From Burkholderiales bacterium (GTDB taxonomy: Bacteria; Pseudomonadota; Gammaproteobacteria; Burkholderiales; Burkholderiaceae_C): DNA of 47,919 nt. Each line of letters opens with the position of its first letter. Position 1 is the stretch's first letter. Under the pieces are notes generated by a model. The model saw only the letters and a list, made by a program, of their open reading frames with translations, did no database searches and was not told where the DNA came from. The position numbers and the translations under genes were made by a program. The stretch spans positions 1-47,919 of the forward strand of contig CANCFV010000220.1 of the NCBI GenBank assembly GCA_947377275.1, given 5' to 3'. Shown here piece after piece: positions 28,713 through 36,113 of the stretch.

Positions 28713-29882
28713 GTGGAGAAGGACGACCTCCTAAAAATCCTGCAAGACGATGACTTGGGATTGCTCAGCATCAAACCCAAGCGTGCTGCTATTACTGTTG
28801 ATGAACGGCTGCTTCAGTCGTTCCAACAAATCAATGATTTTTACCGTCAGCACAACAAAGAACCCGAATCTAACCCGGCCAACATTCTAGAATTCCAACT
28901 CTTCAACAGGTTGAAGGGATTGCGGACTAGCAAGGAAAAATGTGAAGCGTTGCAGGAGGTGGATGAGTTCCACTTGCTTAAGTATGTAGAGCCAGCCAAG
29001 CCAATCACCTCAGTAGCGGACATCTTCAAGGACGACTCTTTTGGCCTGCTGGATGACGATGCAGCAAGTATTTTTGACCTCAAGCACGTCCCTAGATCCC
29101 CTATGGACATGCCTGAGAAGATTGCACAGCGCAAGCGCTGCAAGGACTTTGACCAGTTTGAGCACCTGTTCAAACAGTGCCATGCTGAACTGAAGGCTGG
29201 CATTCGTGAGGCACGGCAGTTCACTGGAGAACAGCAAATCCAGCCAGGTCACTTCTTTGTGCTGCATGGCATCATGGTCTATGTGTCGGAGGTTGGCGAG
29301 AAGGAAGTGAAAAACGGCAAGGTCAACGCACGGCTTCGCTGTATTTTTGAGAATGGCACCGAGTCAAACATGCTGCTTCGCTCCCTTGCCACTGAGCTCT
29401 ATAAAGATGAGACAGGCCGGCGTATCCTGGACCACCATGAGAAGGCTCTAGAGGCTCTGGAACAGATACAAGCTGACGATGAGAAGTCAGGCTACCTTTA
29501 CGTGCTCCAGTCTCTCAGCCAAGTGCATGAGATCGCCAACACCAAGAACCTCTACAAGATTGGTTATTCCACTGTTCCCGTTCAGGAGCGGGTCAAGAAT
29601 GCAGTGGAAGAGCCAACCTACCTCATGGCCAAGGTGAAGGTTATTTCAGTGTTTGAGTGCTACAACCTCAATCCACAGAAATTTGAATTACTGCTTCATA
29701 CCTTTTTTGGCAGGGCTTGTTTGAACGTGGATGTCTTTGACAAACAAGGAAAACGGTTTTCACCTAGAGAATGGTTCATTGCACCGTTGCATATCATTGA
29801 AGCAGCAGCCAACATGTTGATCAACGGTGATATTGTGAATTATCGGTATGACCCTGATGTTCACAGCATAGAAGAACGATAA
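28713..29882 (+). CDS. GIY-YIG nuclease-like protein (T5orf172/MUG113 type; defence module gene 3)
   Basis: The 389-residue protein starts at GTG 28713, with AAGGGG 8 nt upstream inside the helicase end. The N-terminal third holds a helicase-associated-like motif (INDFYRQHNKEPESNP, EFQLFNRLKGLR). The C-terminal domain is GIY-YIG-like: GYLYVLQSLSQ (GIY strand), NLYKIGYST (YIG strand), the Arg in VQERVKNA, and the probable catalytic Glu in NPQKFELLLHTFFGRACLNV. Proteins with this T5orf172-type domain are found with methyltransferases in restriction-like loci. It is the likely DNA-cutting subunit of the operon. It ends in a UUCG-loop terminator. Confidence 0.86.
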   Translation: MEKDDLLKILQDDDLGLLSIKPKRAAITVDERLLQSFQQINDFYRQHNKEPESNPANILEFQLFNRLKGLRTSKEKCEALQEVDEFHLLKYVEPAKPITSVADIFKDDSFGLLDDDAASIFDLKHVPRSPMDMPEKIAQRKRCKDFDQFEHLFKQCHAELKAGIREARQFTGEQQIQPGHFFVLHGIMVYVSEVGEKEVKNGKVNARLRCIFENGTESNMLLRSLATELYKDETGRRILDHHEKALEALEQIQADDEKSGYLYVLQSLSQVHEIANTKNLYKIGYSTVPVQERVKNAVEEPTYLMAKVKVISVFECYNLNPQKFELLLHTFFGRACLNVDVFDKQGKRFSPREWFIAPLHIIEAAANMLINGDIVNYRYDPDVHSIEER

Positions 29883-29903
29883 ACAAATCCTCTTCAAAAA
29901 ACA

Positions 29904-29926
29904 AAGCACCTTCGGGTGCTTTTTTA
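29904..29926 (+). terminator. Terminator of the defence operon
   Basis: AAAGCACC-TTCG-GGTGCTTT with a closing C-G pair on a UUCG tetraloop and a T-run. 29927-30129, before the rep gene, is AT-rich with no clear gene. Confidence 0.92.
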
Positions 29927-30129
29927 TTGTGTATTTGACTTTCAACAATAAATTTCGTAAAACAATAGAAGAAATAAAAAATGCCCAAGCAGCAAACTTG
30001 AGCATTTTAGAAATTCTGGAGAAAAGCTGTAGTAGGCCAACCAGATAGATATATTAAAACGTATTTAATTCTGCATGTCAATATCAAACTAGAAAAGCTC
30101 CTGAATTTCGTAAGAAATAAGGAATTTAT

Positions 30130-31149
30130 ATGTTTGAAAGTTTTATTGAGGCATTGCCTGACAAAGTAAGAAGCACGAATAACTTTGAGGAATTTGGGAC
30201 AAGGTTCAGGAAGAAGAACAATGCCCTTCAATATCGTTATGTTGAACTTAATCAACTATACAAGAAATTCATAGTTCTAGATTTAGATGAGCCAAAATCA
30301 GAAAGACTAAATTTTTACAATTTGGGCTCAGCCTTTCTTTGGGAAGAAAAAGGACTGCCACCACCCACCTATGTAGTCATCAATCCTGAAAATGCCCACT
30401 GCCACTATCTCTATGAACTGAGGGTTCCTGTCTACTACACAGAACATGCCCACAGAGCACCCCAGAAGTTCTATGAGAATACCGATCTAGCTTTAACCAA
30501 TGTTCTAGGAGCTGATTTAGCCTATGTTGGCAAGTTCACCAAGAACCCACTTCACCCTAGTTGGCGCACGATAAGACACGGGGCCTTGTATGACCTTGAG
30601 GACTTCGCTGAATACCATCTTGACCTTCGTAGCCACAAACAGAAGCAAAAGCTTGCTGATTCCCTTGGTGGAAGAAACACCACCTTGTTTGACACCCTCA
30701 GAGTCTGGGCATACCAGGAAGTCAAACAACACGGCTCTTATGCTGTATTCCAACAGCTTGTAGACAACAAGGCACTGTCTATCAATAAGCTATTCCTAGA
30801 CAATTTAAACGGCATTCTTCCAGCAAAAGAAGTTCTTTCAACATCTACTTCAATTGGTAAATGGACTTGGAAGCACAGAAACAGCATTGGTAATGGAAAT
30901 AAGAACCGAGGTGTTCTAGAGCTTCCAGATGATATGCCCATCAAGGAGAAACAGGCCCAAGGTGCAGCCTATACCAATGTGATTAGAACTGAGTCTGTAG
31001 ACGACACTATTAAGCTTGCAATCCACGCATGCAAGCAACGAGGTTTCACTTTAACATCTGGAAATTTGGAGAAATGTGGACTTGCAAGAAGTACCTTCTC
31101 CAAACACAAAGAAGCAGTTCAAAATTGGATGAGAATCCTAACTACATAA
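30130..31149 (+). CDS. rep: ColE2-type plasmid replication initiator (replicase family)
   Basis: The 339-residue protein contains FIVLDLDEPKS, PPPTYVVINPENAHCHYLYE, LRVPVYYTEHA and LTNVLGADLAYVGKFTKNPL, the signature of ColE2-like Rep/replicase proteins (primase-like initiators). A PriCT-type helical region follows (TLFDTLRVWAYQEVKQHG), and the C-terminus (RGFTLTSGNLEKCGLARSTF) looks like a helix-turn-helix for origin binding. Such Reps recognise a small origin just downstream of their gene and make a unique primer there. Its presence suggests the element can replicate as a plasmid once excised. Confidence 0.85.
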   Translation: MFESFIEALPDKVRSTNNFEEFGTRFRKKNNALQYRYVELNQLYKKFIVLDLDEPKSERLNFYNLGSAFLWEEKGLPPPTYVVINPENAHCHYLYELRVPVYYTEHAHRAPQKFYENTDLALTNVLGADLAYVGKFTKNPLHPSWRTIRHGALYDLEDFAEYHLDLRSHKQKQKLADSLGGRNTTLFDTLRVWAYQEVKQHGSYAVFQQLVDNKALSINKLFLDNLNGILPAKEVLSTSTSIGKWTWKHRNSIGNGNKNRGVLELPDDMPIKEKQAQGAAYTNVIRTESVDDTIKLAIHACKQRGFTLTSGNLEKCGLARSTFSKHKEAVQNWMRILTT

Positions 31150-31187
31150 CTAGTCATATGGGTTCACTACGGTGTATATCAGATAGT

Positions 31188-31291
31188 TACCCCATCTATT
31201 GGGGTGATGGGTAGCAAGAATTCCGAAGGACCTTATCAAGAAATCATGGTTCCGATAGGGTTTCTACATTCAAATTAAATGTCCGAAGGAC
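31188..31291 (+). other. Candidate replication origin downstream of rep
   Basis: In ColE2-type plasmids the origin lies just 3' of rep. Here this gene-free stretch has a bulged hairpin (31188-31213, TACC...GGTA with CATC/GATG) and two direct copies of TCCGAAGGAC (31222-31231 and 31282-31291). The features fit Rep binding sites, but no origin consensus was matched. Confidence 0.35.
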
Positions 31292-31321
31292 AAACTTCAA
31301 TAGAAGTAAAAAAATTGGTCG

Positions 31322-31350
31322 AAAAAAAAAGCACCCGAAGGTGCTCTTTT
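31322..31350 (-). terminator. Minus-strand terminator after the zinc-ribbon membrane protein gene
   Basis: On the minus strand AGCACC-TTCG-GGTGC followed by nine Ts. It is almost identical to the terminator after the integrase gene at 45005. Confidence 0.92.
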
Positions 31351-31354
31351 CAAT

Positions 31355-31792
31355 TCACACCACAAATGTATTTCCACACTTGTGACAAAAGAAACCATTG
31401 TCATACAAAGCTTTCCATTTTGGATAGTAGACCTTGTATGCAGCGGACTTCTTCCTGTAGCCCCAAAATGAATAGGCAAAGTACGCCCACATTGCAAGAC
31501 TCAAATAGCGCCAAGCAGCATCAGGCCCATGCGCTGCCAACCAAGGTGAAGATGCCAGAGCCATGATCCCATTGGCGACTTCAACCCACAGGGCTGGCTT
31601 CTTTGGAGCAGAGAACCTTGCGGCCAATGTGGTTTGACTTGTTCCGCTGCTAGTGCCTACAAATGTTCCTGCACCATCTGTACCGACTCCCAAGCCGGTC
31701 ATTGTGCCGCTGCTGAAGGAGGTTCCTGATTGCAGAATTACTTTGATAGCTTGAACGTGTTCGCCGCCACACTTTGGACATTGGATTGCCAT
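31355..31792 (-). CDS. Zinc-ribbon membrane protein of unknown function
   Basis: The 145-residue protein starts at ATG 31792 behind AGGGGA. An N-terminal CPKCGGEH and a C-terminal CHKCGN probably form one split zinc ribbon. Between them lie a Ser/Thr/Gly-rich stretch (GTMTGLGVGTDGAGTFVGTS) and one or two hydrophobic segments (VANGIMALASSPWLA, YLSLAMWAYFAYSFWGY). It follows the lipoprotein gene after 10 nt and probably shares its transcript. I do not recognise a family. Confidence 0.7.
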   Translation of the reverse strand: MAIQCPKCGGEHVQAIKVILQSGTSFSSGTMTGLGVGTDGAGTFVGTSSGTSQTTLAARFSAPKKPALWVEVANGIMALASSPWLAAHGPDAAWRYLSLAMWAYFAYSFWGYRKKSAAYKVYYPKWKALYDNGFFCHKCGNTFVV

Positions 31793-31802
31793 GTTGTTCC
31801 CC

Positions 31803-32135
31803 TCACATGTTCAAAGGTTCACCGGGCTTCACACACTTGGGCACAGAAGCACCAGCAAATGAACTCAGCATCCCGCAACGGAAGGGTTTCCCTTGAACCA
31901 ACGCCGCATAGAAGATTTGCGTACCGTTAAAGCCATCGTCCTTCTTAACGTCTGAAACCTTCACCGACGTGGCAGGCACACCAAATACTTTGGCGGTTGC
32001 TTGAAGAATGTCATCCTCACTGGCAGTGCCAATTCCCATCTTTTGAGCGACGACCGGGGCAAAGGAGCAAGCTCCCAAAGTAAGAGCAAGGGAGGTAGCT
32101 ACTGCCACTTTCAATGTGCTGCGCATGCTGTGCAT
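31803..32135 (-). CDS. Small lipoprotein of unknown function
   Basis: The product has 110 residues from the ATG at 32135 (or 107 from 32126). The N-terminus is a lipoprotein signal with lipobox LTLGAC. The mature part (EDDILQATAKVFGVPATSVKV, DDGFNGTQIFYAALVQGKPF, RCGML, KCVKPGEP) has two cysteines besides the lipidated one. It is first in a two-gene minus-strand unit with the zinc-ribbon protein. No function is evident; entry exclusion or envelope roles are common for element-borne lipoproteins, but that is speculation. Confidence 0.7.
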   Translation of the reverse strand: MHSMRSTLKVAVATSLALTLGACSFAPVVAQKMGIGTASEDDILQATAKVFGVPATSVKVSDVKKDDGFNGTQIFYAALVQGKPFRCGMLSSFAGASVPKCVKPGEPLNM

Positions 32136-32255
32136 AACCTTTCAATGGTTTGTTGAACATCAACCCAACTTTTAAGGTTGATACCCAACTCTAACGCATG
32201 TTCACCTTTATGGGTTGACAAGCGACCATTGAAGTTGGCAAAGGAGTGTCAAAGA

Positions 32256-32621
32256 ATGACCACGTCAACACAGAACAACAACCAGCATGCAGAGCTATTC
32301 AAGAGCATTGGGAAGGCGTTGGCCCAGAAGCGCGAGTCATGCAACCTAACCCAAGAACAACTTTCAGTAGCCCTTTCAATAGGTCCCGAAGCTATTAGTC
32401 GTATGGAACGTGGGATAACCATGCCCACGGTTCAACGACTGGCGGAGCTTGCCGAGATCTACAAATGCGGCATCGATGAGCTACTGATTGCCAGCAGCAA
32501 CCGCACTAGTGACCAAGCCGAGCTGATCTCACAGATTCTGCAAACTCTGCCAGAGGCGGATCGTGCCATGATTGTCGAAGTCGTTCAGAAAATTGCAGCC
32601 CGATTGAAAGACCGGCTTTAA
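32256..32621 (+). CDS. XRE-family transcriptional regulator 1
   Basis: The 121-residue protein starts at ATG 32256 after AAAGGAG. The N-terminal helix-turn-helix is IGKALAQKRESCNLTQEQLS, VALSIGPEAISRMERG, TMPTVQRLAELAEIY. The C-terminal helical tail (QILQTLPEADRAMIVEVVQK) resembles the tail of the second XRE protein at 35751, suggesting related dimerisation domains. It is divergent from the lipoprotein operon and may control it. 32622-32782 is gene-free with nothing notable. Confidence 0.88.
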   Translation: MTTSTQNNNQHAELFKSIGKALAQKRESCNLTQEQLSVALSIGPEAISRMERGITMPTVQRLAELAEIYKCGIDELLIASSNRTSDQAELISQILQTLPEADRAMIVEVVQKIAARLKDRL

Positions 32622-32782
32622 GGCATAAGAAGACTATGGATTTATGGACGATATGCGCTGCATAACGGCATGCTTACCGTGGACAACTCTGCGAGTTCCC
32701 CACCGCGCACACCTTCGCCCACAAGCTCCACAGCCACCCACTACATTTATTTAATGATTAGCAGGTAGAGATAAATCCAAGC

Positions 32783-33361
32783 TTAAAACTTCGGCTTCAT
32801 CTTTGTTCCTTGAGATGTGTCACTATCGTCAATATACTTCTTCCTCATAGCCAATATCCTGTTCTCTACAACCACTATCGGTCTATCGTAGATACTTCTC
32901 ATCTCTGTAATCTTGTTCTTGTTAAAGACCTGCGGAGTCGGTTTCTTCATGGGAATGTTCTTCCCATAGTGGTACCACTCTCTAGTGCCATCAGCACCTT
33001 CAATGGCGGGTTCACCATCGCGGTGCAACTGTCCTTCATACCACCATTGCTTCGCGCCACTGGCTGCTTCGACAGCAGGCCCATCGATACGGTGCTTATC
33101 GCCGTTTAGATACCAAGAGTAGCTACCGTCTGCATTGTCTACAGCAGGACCGTCTTCACGGTGTCTCGCTCCATTTAGATACCACTCCTGACCGCCATCA
33201 CCCCATTCAACAGCAGGGCCATCCTCTCTGTGTAGCTGCCCCATTCGGTACCAAGACTGCGTTCCGTCAGGCTCAATACAAGCGGGACCGTCTTCACGGT
33301 GTAGCTGATCGTTGTAGTACCAAAATACTATTCCATCTTCATTGTGGCATCCATTTTTCAT
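32783..33361 (-). CDS. Protein with five tandem 23-residue WY-G-HRxDGPA repeats
   Basis: The 192-residue protein is made largely of five exact-length 23-residue units, each beginning with HR(E/I)DGPA (one HRDGEPA) and ending in a W-Y-x-x-G strand, for example QLHREDGPAVEWGDGG then QEWYLNG. This looks like MORN-type beta-hairpin repeats and is known mostly from phage and mobile-element proteins of unknown role. A charged tail of about 60 residues follows (ITEMRSIYDRPIVVVENRIL). There is no signal peptide. A short protein at 35393 carries a single unit of the same kind. Confidence 0.8.
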   Translation of the reverse strand: MKNGCHNEDGIVFWYYNDQLHREDGPACIEPDGTQSWYRMGQLHREDGPAVEWGDGGQEWYLNGARHREDGPAVDNADGSYSWYLNGDKHRIDGPAVEAASGAKQWWYEGQLHRDGEPAIEGADGTREWYHYGKNIPMKKPTPQVFNKNKITEMRSIYDRPIVVVENRILAMRKKYIDDSDTSQGTKMKPKF

Positions 33362-33437
33362 AAATCCCTCCTATTTTTCTTGCTATCAATCTAGCAAGAT
33401 CAAACAGAAAAACAAGTGGACTCGGTTATCGGATCTT

Positions 33438-33460
33438 AAGCACCAATAGGTGCTTTTTTT
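33438..33460 (+). terminator. Plus-strand terminator/attenuator between divergent genes
   Basis: AAGCACC-AATA-GGTGCTT and a T-run, with no A-run for the other strand. No plus-strand gene ends just before it, so it may stop antisense transcription or act in a leader of the gene at 33689. The rest of 33362-33611 has an inverted repeat (TTGATTG 33539-33545 / CAATCAA 33561-33567) and no gene. Confidence 0.8.
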
Positions 33461-33611
33461 ACGCCCCTACGTTTTCCTTGGTGTCACCAAGAACCAGTTC
33501 ATAGATCTTTTTACTTGAGAAGCGTACAGTTCGTTTTATTGATTGGCGACATTAAGTAGTCAATCAAAAAAAGCGATCAAATACTTATTCAGTGACTAAC
33601 TGTAGTGACTT

Positions 33612-33672
33612 CCCACTTAACACCTACCAGTGAAATGGTTCACTTGGAAAGGAGGGTCTAAATATGAATTAA
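33612..33672 (+). promoter_or_regulatory. Leader 1: hairpin, strong ribosome-binding site and two-codon ORF
   Basis: CCCACTT and ACCTACC are followed by a hairpin (CCAGTGAA 33627-33634 / TTCACTTGG 33639-33647), then AAAGGAGGG and ATG-AAT-TAA (33664-33672). The 2-codon ORF has a better ribosome-binding site than the real gene, which starts 16 nt later at 33689 with its own AAAGGA. The same layout with changed stem bases precedes the methyltransferase gene at 34159. Confidence 0.7.
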
Positions 33673-33688
33673 ATTAAAGGAAAATATT

Positions 33689-34024
33689 ATGAACCAACTT
33701 AATCTTATCGCGGTCCCTAACGGCTTTTATTCTCTTGAAGAAGCTCTTCAAGAGCCAACAATCCAACAAGCTGCTCAAATGCTTAAACCCCTTGAAGGCA
33801 CTACAACATCAAAAATCAAGGCTTTTCTCACCGTTTATCAAATGATTGATGCTTTGGACCAAATGCGCCAACAAGGCATGGATTTGAACCAATTGAACCG
33901 CGAAGTTTTTAAGGACTCAATGACAGCGACTGTTCATCTTAGCTATGACTTAATCATGAAGTCTTTCACCAACCACGAACGCAAAATGCTTCAAGAGCTG
34001 GTTGCGAAAGCTCCTGCACACTAA
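33689..34024 (+). CDS. Small helical protein of unknown function, paralogue-like to 35010 gene
   Basis: The 111-residue all-helical protein has AAAGGA 7 nt before its ATG. LKPLEGTTTSKIKAFLTVYQ, RQQGMDLNQLN and NHERKMLQELVAK show a pattern shared with the product of the gene at 35010 (RIKEFLIGYN, LKGMPKHPLS, DRKQRRKLEALF). I do not recognise a family. It is preceded by leader 1 and followed by a terminator. Confidence 0.7.
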   Translation: MNQLNLIAVPNGFYSLEEALQEPTIQQAAQMLKPLEGTTTSKIKAFLTVYQMIDALDQMRQQGMDLNQLNREVFKDSMTATVHLSYDLIMKSFTNHERKMLQELVAKAPAH

Positions 34025-34037
34025 GCCAAATTAAACC

Positions 34038-34057
34038 AAACACCTACGGGTGTTTTT
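34038..34057 (+). terminator. Terminator between the small helical gene and leader 2
   Basis: AAACACC-TACG-GGTGTTT plus Ts, a variant of the element's common hairpin. It sits only 10 bp upstream of leader 2, leaving little room for a separate promoter. Confidence 0.82.
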
Positions 34058-34066
34058 ACAGCGACT

Positions 34067-34127
34067 ACCCACTTCATACCTACCATGTGGTTTCCAAATG
34101 GCAAGGAGGGTTCTAAATATGACTTAA
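34067..34127 (+). promoter_or_regulatory. Leader 2: hairpin, strong ribosome-binding site and two-codon ORF
   Basis: CCCACTT and ACCTACC precede a hairpin (CCATGTGG 34083-34090 / CCAAATGG 34094-34101, one mismatch), then AAGGAGGG and ATG-ACT-TAA (34119-34127). Compared with leader 1 the flanks are conserved while the stem bases changed on both sides, which suggests selection for RNA structure. The methyltransferase ATG follows 32 nt after the two-codon ORF. Confidence 0.7.
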
Positions 34128-34158
34128 ATAAAAACCAACCTAAAGAAAGGGTTCTAAC

Positions 34159-34998
34159 ATGAACCACACAGAACAAAAATACTTCGGCATCAATGCTCTC
34201 CACAATCTTGATGGCCAAACTGGTCTTGCCACCGTTCCAAGCAATTTCGTTGACTTGGTATTGACTGACCCTCCTTACGGCATTGCGGACAACTCAAAGC
34301 TCACCAAGAAGGGCAGCAAGATTGTCACCACTAGCCAGGCATGGGGTTCTGACTTCCAGGATCGATGGGCAACCATTGACGACTACTACCAATGGCTAAA
34401 GCCCTTCATTGCGCAATTCGTCCGTGTGATGAAGGACAACGGCTCCTTGATTCTCTTCCTTGACAGGAAGTACACCGGACTCATTACCCACTACCTTGAA
34501 CAAGACTTTGACTTGAATTTCAAGAACAAGATTTACTTCAAGAAGAAGAATCCTGTTCCTAGCATTCGTAAGAACAACTACCGATCAACGATGGAAGAGT
34601 GTATTTGGTTCACCAAGGGCAAGCAGTACACCTTCAACTTCGGCGCTCAGTCAGAGATGTTGCAGGTCTACGAGGGTCCCATTGGCAGGAAGAAGACCGC
34701 CCACCCTACCGAAAAGTACGGCTGGATGATTGAGCCACTTATCAGGAACCACACCAAGCCAGGTGACATCGTTCTTGACGCATTCGCCGGCTCTGCTACC
34801 ACCCTAGTAGTGGCGAAGCAGCACGATCGTCATGCCATTGGCTTTGAGAAGAGTCCTGCCATGTATGAGATGGCCAAGGCCAGGATCGAGGCAGAGCAAC
34901 TTGCCTTTGACTTCTATGCACCAGATGACGAAGCCGCCATCGTGCGCGAGTTGGACAGGCTCATGGATACCGAGTTGGCAGACTTGGTAGCAGCATAA
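34159..34998 (+). CDS. Orphan site-specific DNA methyltransferase (DPPY type)
   Basis: The 279-residue protein has the catalytic motif VLTDPPYGIADNS near the N-terminus and the SAM-binding motif VLDAFAGSATTLVVA near the C-terminus, the beta-class order of N6-adenine or N4-cytosine methyltransferases. AHPTEKYGWMIEPLIRNHTK is also typical. No restriction endonuclease gene is adjacent, so it is probably solitary and may protect the element from host restriction or regulate it. Ribosome-binding site AAAGG lies 8 nt upstream; the leader described above precedes it. Confidence 0.9.
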   Translation: MNHTEQKYFGINALHNLDGQTGLATVPSNFVDLVLTDPPYGIADNSKLTKKGSKIVTTSQAWGSDFQDRWATIDDYYQWLKPFIAQFVRVMKDNGSLILFLDRKYTGLITHYLEQDFDLNFKNKIYFKKKNPVPSIRKNNYRSTMEECIWFTKGKQYTFNFGAQSEMLQVYEGPIGRKKTAHPTEKYGWMIEPLIRNHTKPGDIVLDAFAGSATTLVVAKQHDRHAIGFEKSPAMYEMAKARIEAEQLAFDFYAPDDEAAIVRELDRLMDTELADLVAA

Positions 34999-35009
34999 GG
35001 AGAGCAGAC

Positions 35010-35366
35010 ATGAAAAACACAACATGCCTCCAATACTGCATCAATGGAATGAGTGACAAGATTTTCAACTTCGCCAAGAACAAGGATGGGAAGGTGTTGA
35101 TCGAAGTCTTCAAGAAATGGGGATTTACCAGTGACGAGCGGATTAAGGAATTTTTGATTGGCTACAACAGCTATTTTATGGTTCAAGCAGGAATGCAACT
35201 TAAAGGCATGCCAAAGCACCCACTTTCAGTGATTGAATTCATGGGGTCTGAAGACTTCACTGCATTGCATGATGAACTTACAAAAGCAGTTCAAGATAAT
35301 TACCCTAGGTTAATGTCTTGCCTTGACAGGAAACAGAGGCGAAAACTTGAAGCCCTATTCATATAA
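35010..35366 (+). CDS. Small protein of unknown function, paralogue-like to 33689 gene
   Basis: The 118-residue protein starts at ATG 35010 after AAGGAG, 11 nt after the methyltransferase stop, so the two are co-transcribed. Helical segments RIKEFLIGYNSYFMVQAGMQ and DRKQRRKLEALF align by eye with the product of the gene at 33689. The two flank the methyltransferase. No family recognised. Confidence 0.7.
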   Translation: MKNTTCLQYCINGMSDKIFNFAKNKDGKVLIEVFKKWGFTSDERIKEFLIGYNSYFMVQAGMQLKGMPKHPLSVIEFMGSEDFTALHDELTKAVQDNYPRLMSCLDRKQRRKLEALFI

Positions 35367-35367
35367 A

Positions 35368-35394
35368 ACAAAAGCACCCAATTGGGTGCTTTTT
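35368..35394. terminator. Bidirectional terminator between convergent genes
   Basis: AAAAGCACCCAA and its exact inverse form a perfect palindrome flanked by A and T runs, serving the plus-strand unit ending at 35366 and the minus-strand gene ending at 35393. Confidence 0.92.
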
Positions 35395-35641
35395 ATTTGA
35401 ACCTCATTGAGCTTAGGCTAACTACTTTTCTTTTCTTCAATAGCTTATCTATTTCAGGCGTAAGTGTCTTGTGAAGCTCCAGCATCGCTGCACTCACTAA
35501 ACATCCTTCAAACCAGTATTCTTCAATTCGATTCTCACCACTACCTTTGATGACAGCAGGCCCATCCGCACGGTGAAGCAGTCCATTCTTCTTCCAGGTT
35601 TTCACCGTGTTGTCGACCACACACTGCAATTTTTGATTCAT
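35393..35641 (-). CDS. Short protein with one HRxDGPA repeat unit
   Basis: The 82-residue protein starts at ATG 35641 after GGAG (a GTG at 35650 is less likely). TWKKNGLLHRADGPAVIK and YWFEGCLVS match the 23-residue repeat of the protein encoded at 32783. The rest is a basic helical tail (IDKLLKKRKVVSLSSM). It could be a shortened paralogue. Function unknown. Confidence 0.65.
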   Translation of the reverse strand: MNQKLQCVVDNTVKTWKKNGLLHRADGPAVIKGSGENRIEEYWFEGCLVSAAMLELHKTLTPEIDKLLKKRKVVSLSSMRFK

Positions 35642-35709
35642 GCCAACCACTCCAATAAAACGGCACCTTCAGTCTAGCGTGCTCTTCGAGGCTTGATCTA
35701 CGCCCCCAT

Positions 35710-35739
35710 GTCAGTCAAAATCATATGAATTTAACTAGA
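35710..35739. promoter_or_regulatory. Palindromic operator, copy 1 (upstream of XRE regulator 2)
   Basis: A 30-bp imperfect palindrome built on the half-site GTCAGTTAAATTCAT and its inverse, centred on CAT|ATG at 35724/35725. It lies 11 bp before the XRE regulator ATG, a place fit for autoregulation. Two further copies are at 41056 and 42435. Confidence 0.75.
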
Positions 35740-35750
35740 TAAGGCGCAAC

Positions 35751-36113
35751 ATGAGCAGGCAACTTCAACTTAGACACATCGTAGGAAAGCGGATCAAGCA
35801 TAAGCGTATGGAGTCAAAGCTTGTGCAACGGATAGTTGCTGAAGAGTTAAACATGAGCACAGAAGGCTATGCCAGGTATGAACGAGGCGATAGCTCACCA
35901 GATGTGGAGTTGTTAGGCATGCTTGCCAAGATTTTTGGTTGCTCTGTTGCAGAACTTGTGACTGAGAGCAGTACGGCCTTGAATGCTCAGGCCCAGCACA
36001 TTGCCAACCTCATGGATGGTCTAGGCAGCAGCGACAGGGATGAAGTAGTGAAGATTGTTGAAGGTGTGTGCGCCATTGCCCATAAGAAGTACAAAAAGCT
36101 GCCACCTAAATAA
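35751..36113 (+). CDS. XRE-family transcriptional regulator 2
   Basis: The 120-residue protein has a helix-turn-helix domain at residues about 8-65: IVGKRIKHKRMESKLVQRIV, ELNMSTEGYARYERGDSSPD, ELLGMLAKIFGCSVAELV. Its helical tail (ANLMDGLGSSDRDEVVKIVE) resembles that of XRE regulator 1. It starts 11 bp after palindrome copy 1, so it is the best candidate to bind that operator and to control the operon at 41131, which has copy 2. It lacks a peptidase or ligand domain. Confidence 0.88.
   Translation: MSRQLQLRHIVGKRIKHKRMESKLVQRIVAEELNMSTEGYARYERGDSSPDVELLGMLAKIFGCSVAELVTESSTALNAQAQHIANLMDGLGSSDRDEVVKIVEGVCAIAHKKYKKLPPK

Noticed and set aside
24138..29882. Calling the methyltransferase-helicase-nuclease operon a DISARM or BREX system
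   Set aside because: No DUF1998 (DrmB), PLD (DrmC), PglZ, BrxL or BrxC-like protein is present; the helicase and methyltransferase alone are not enough.
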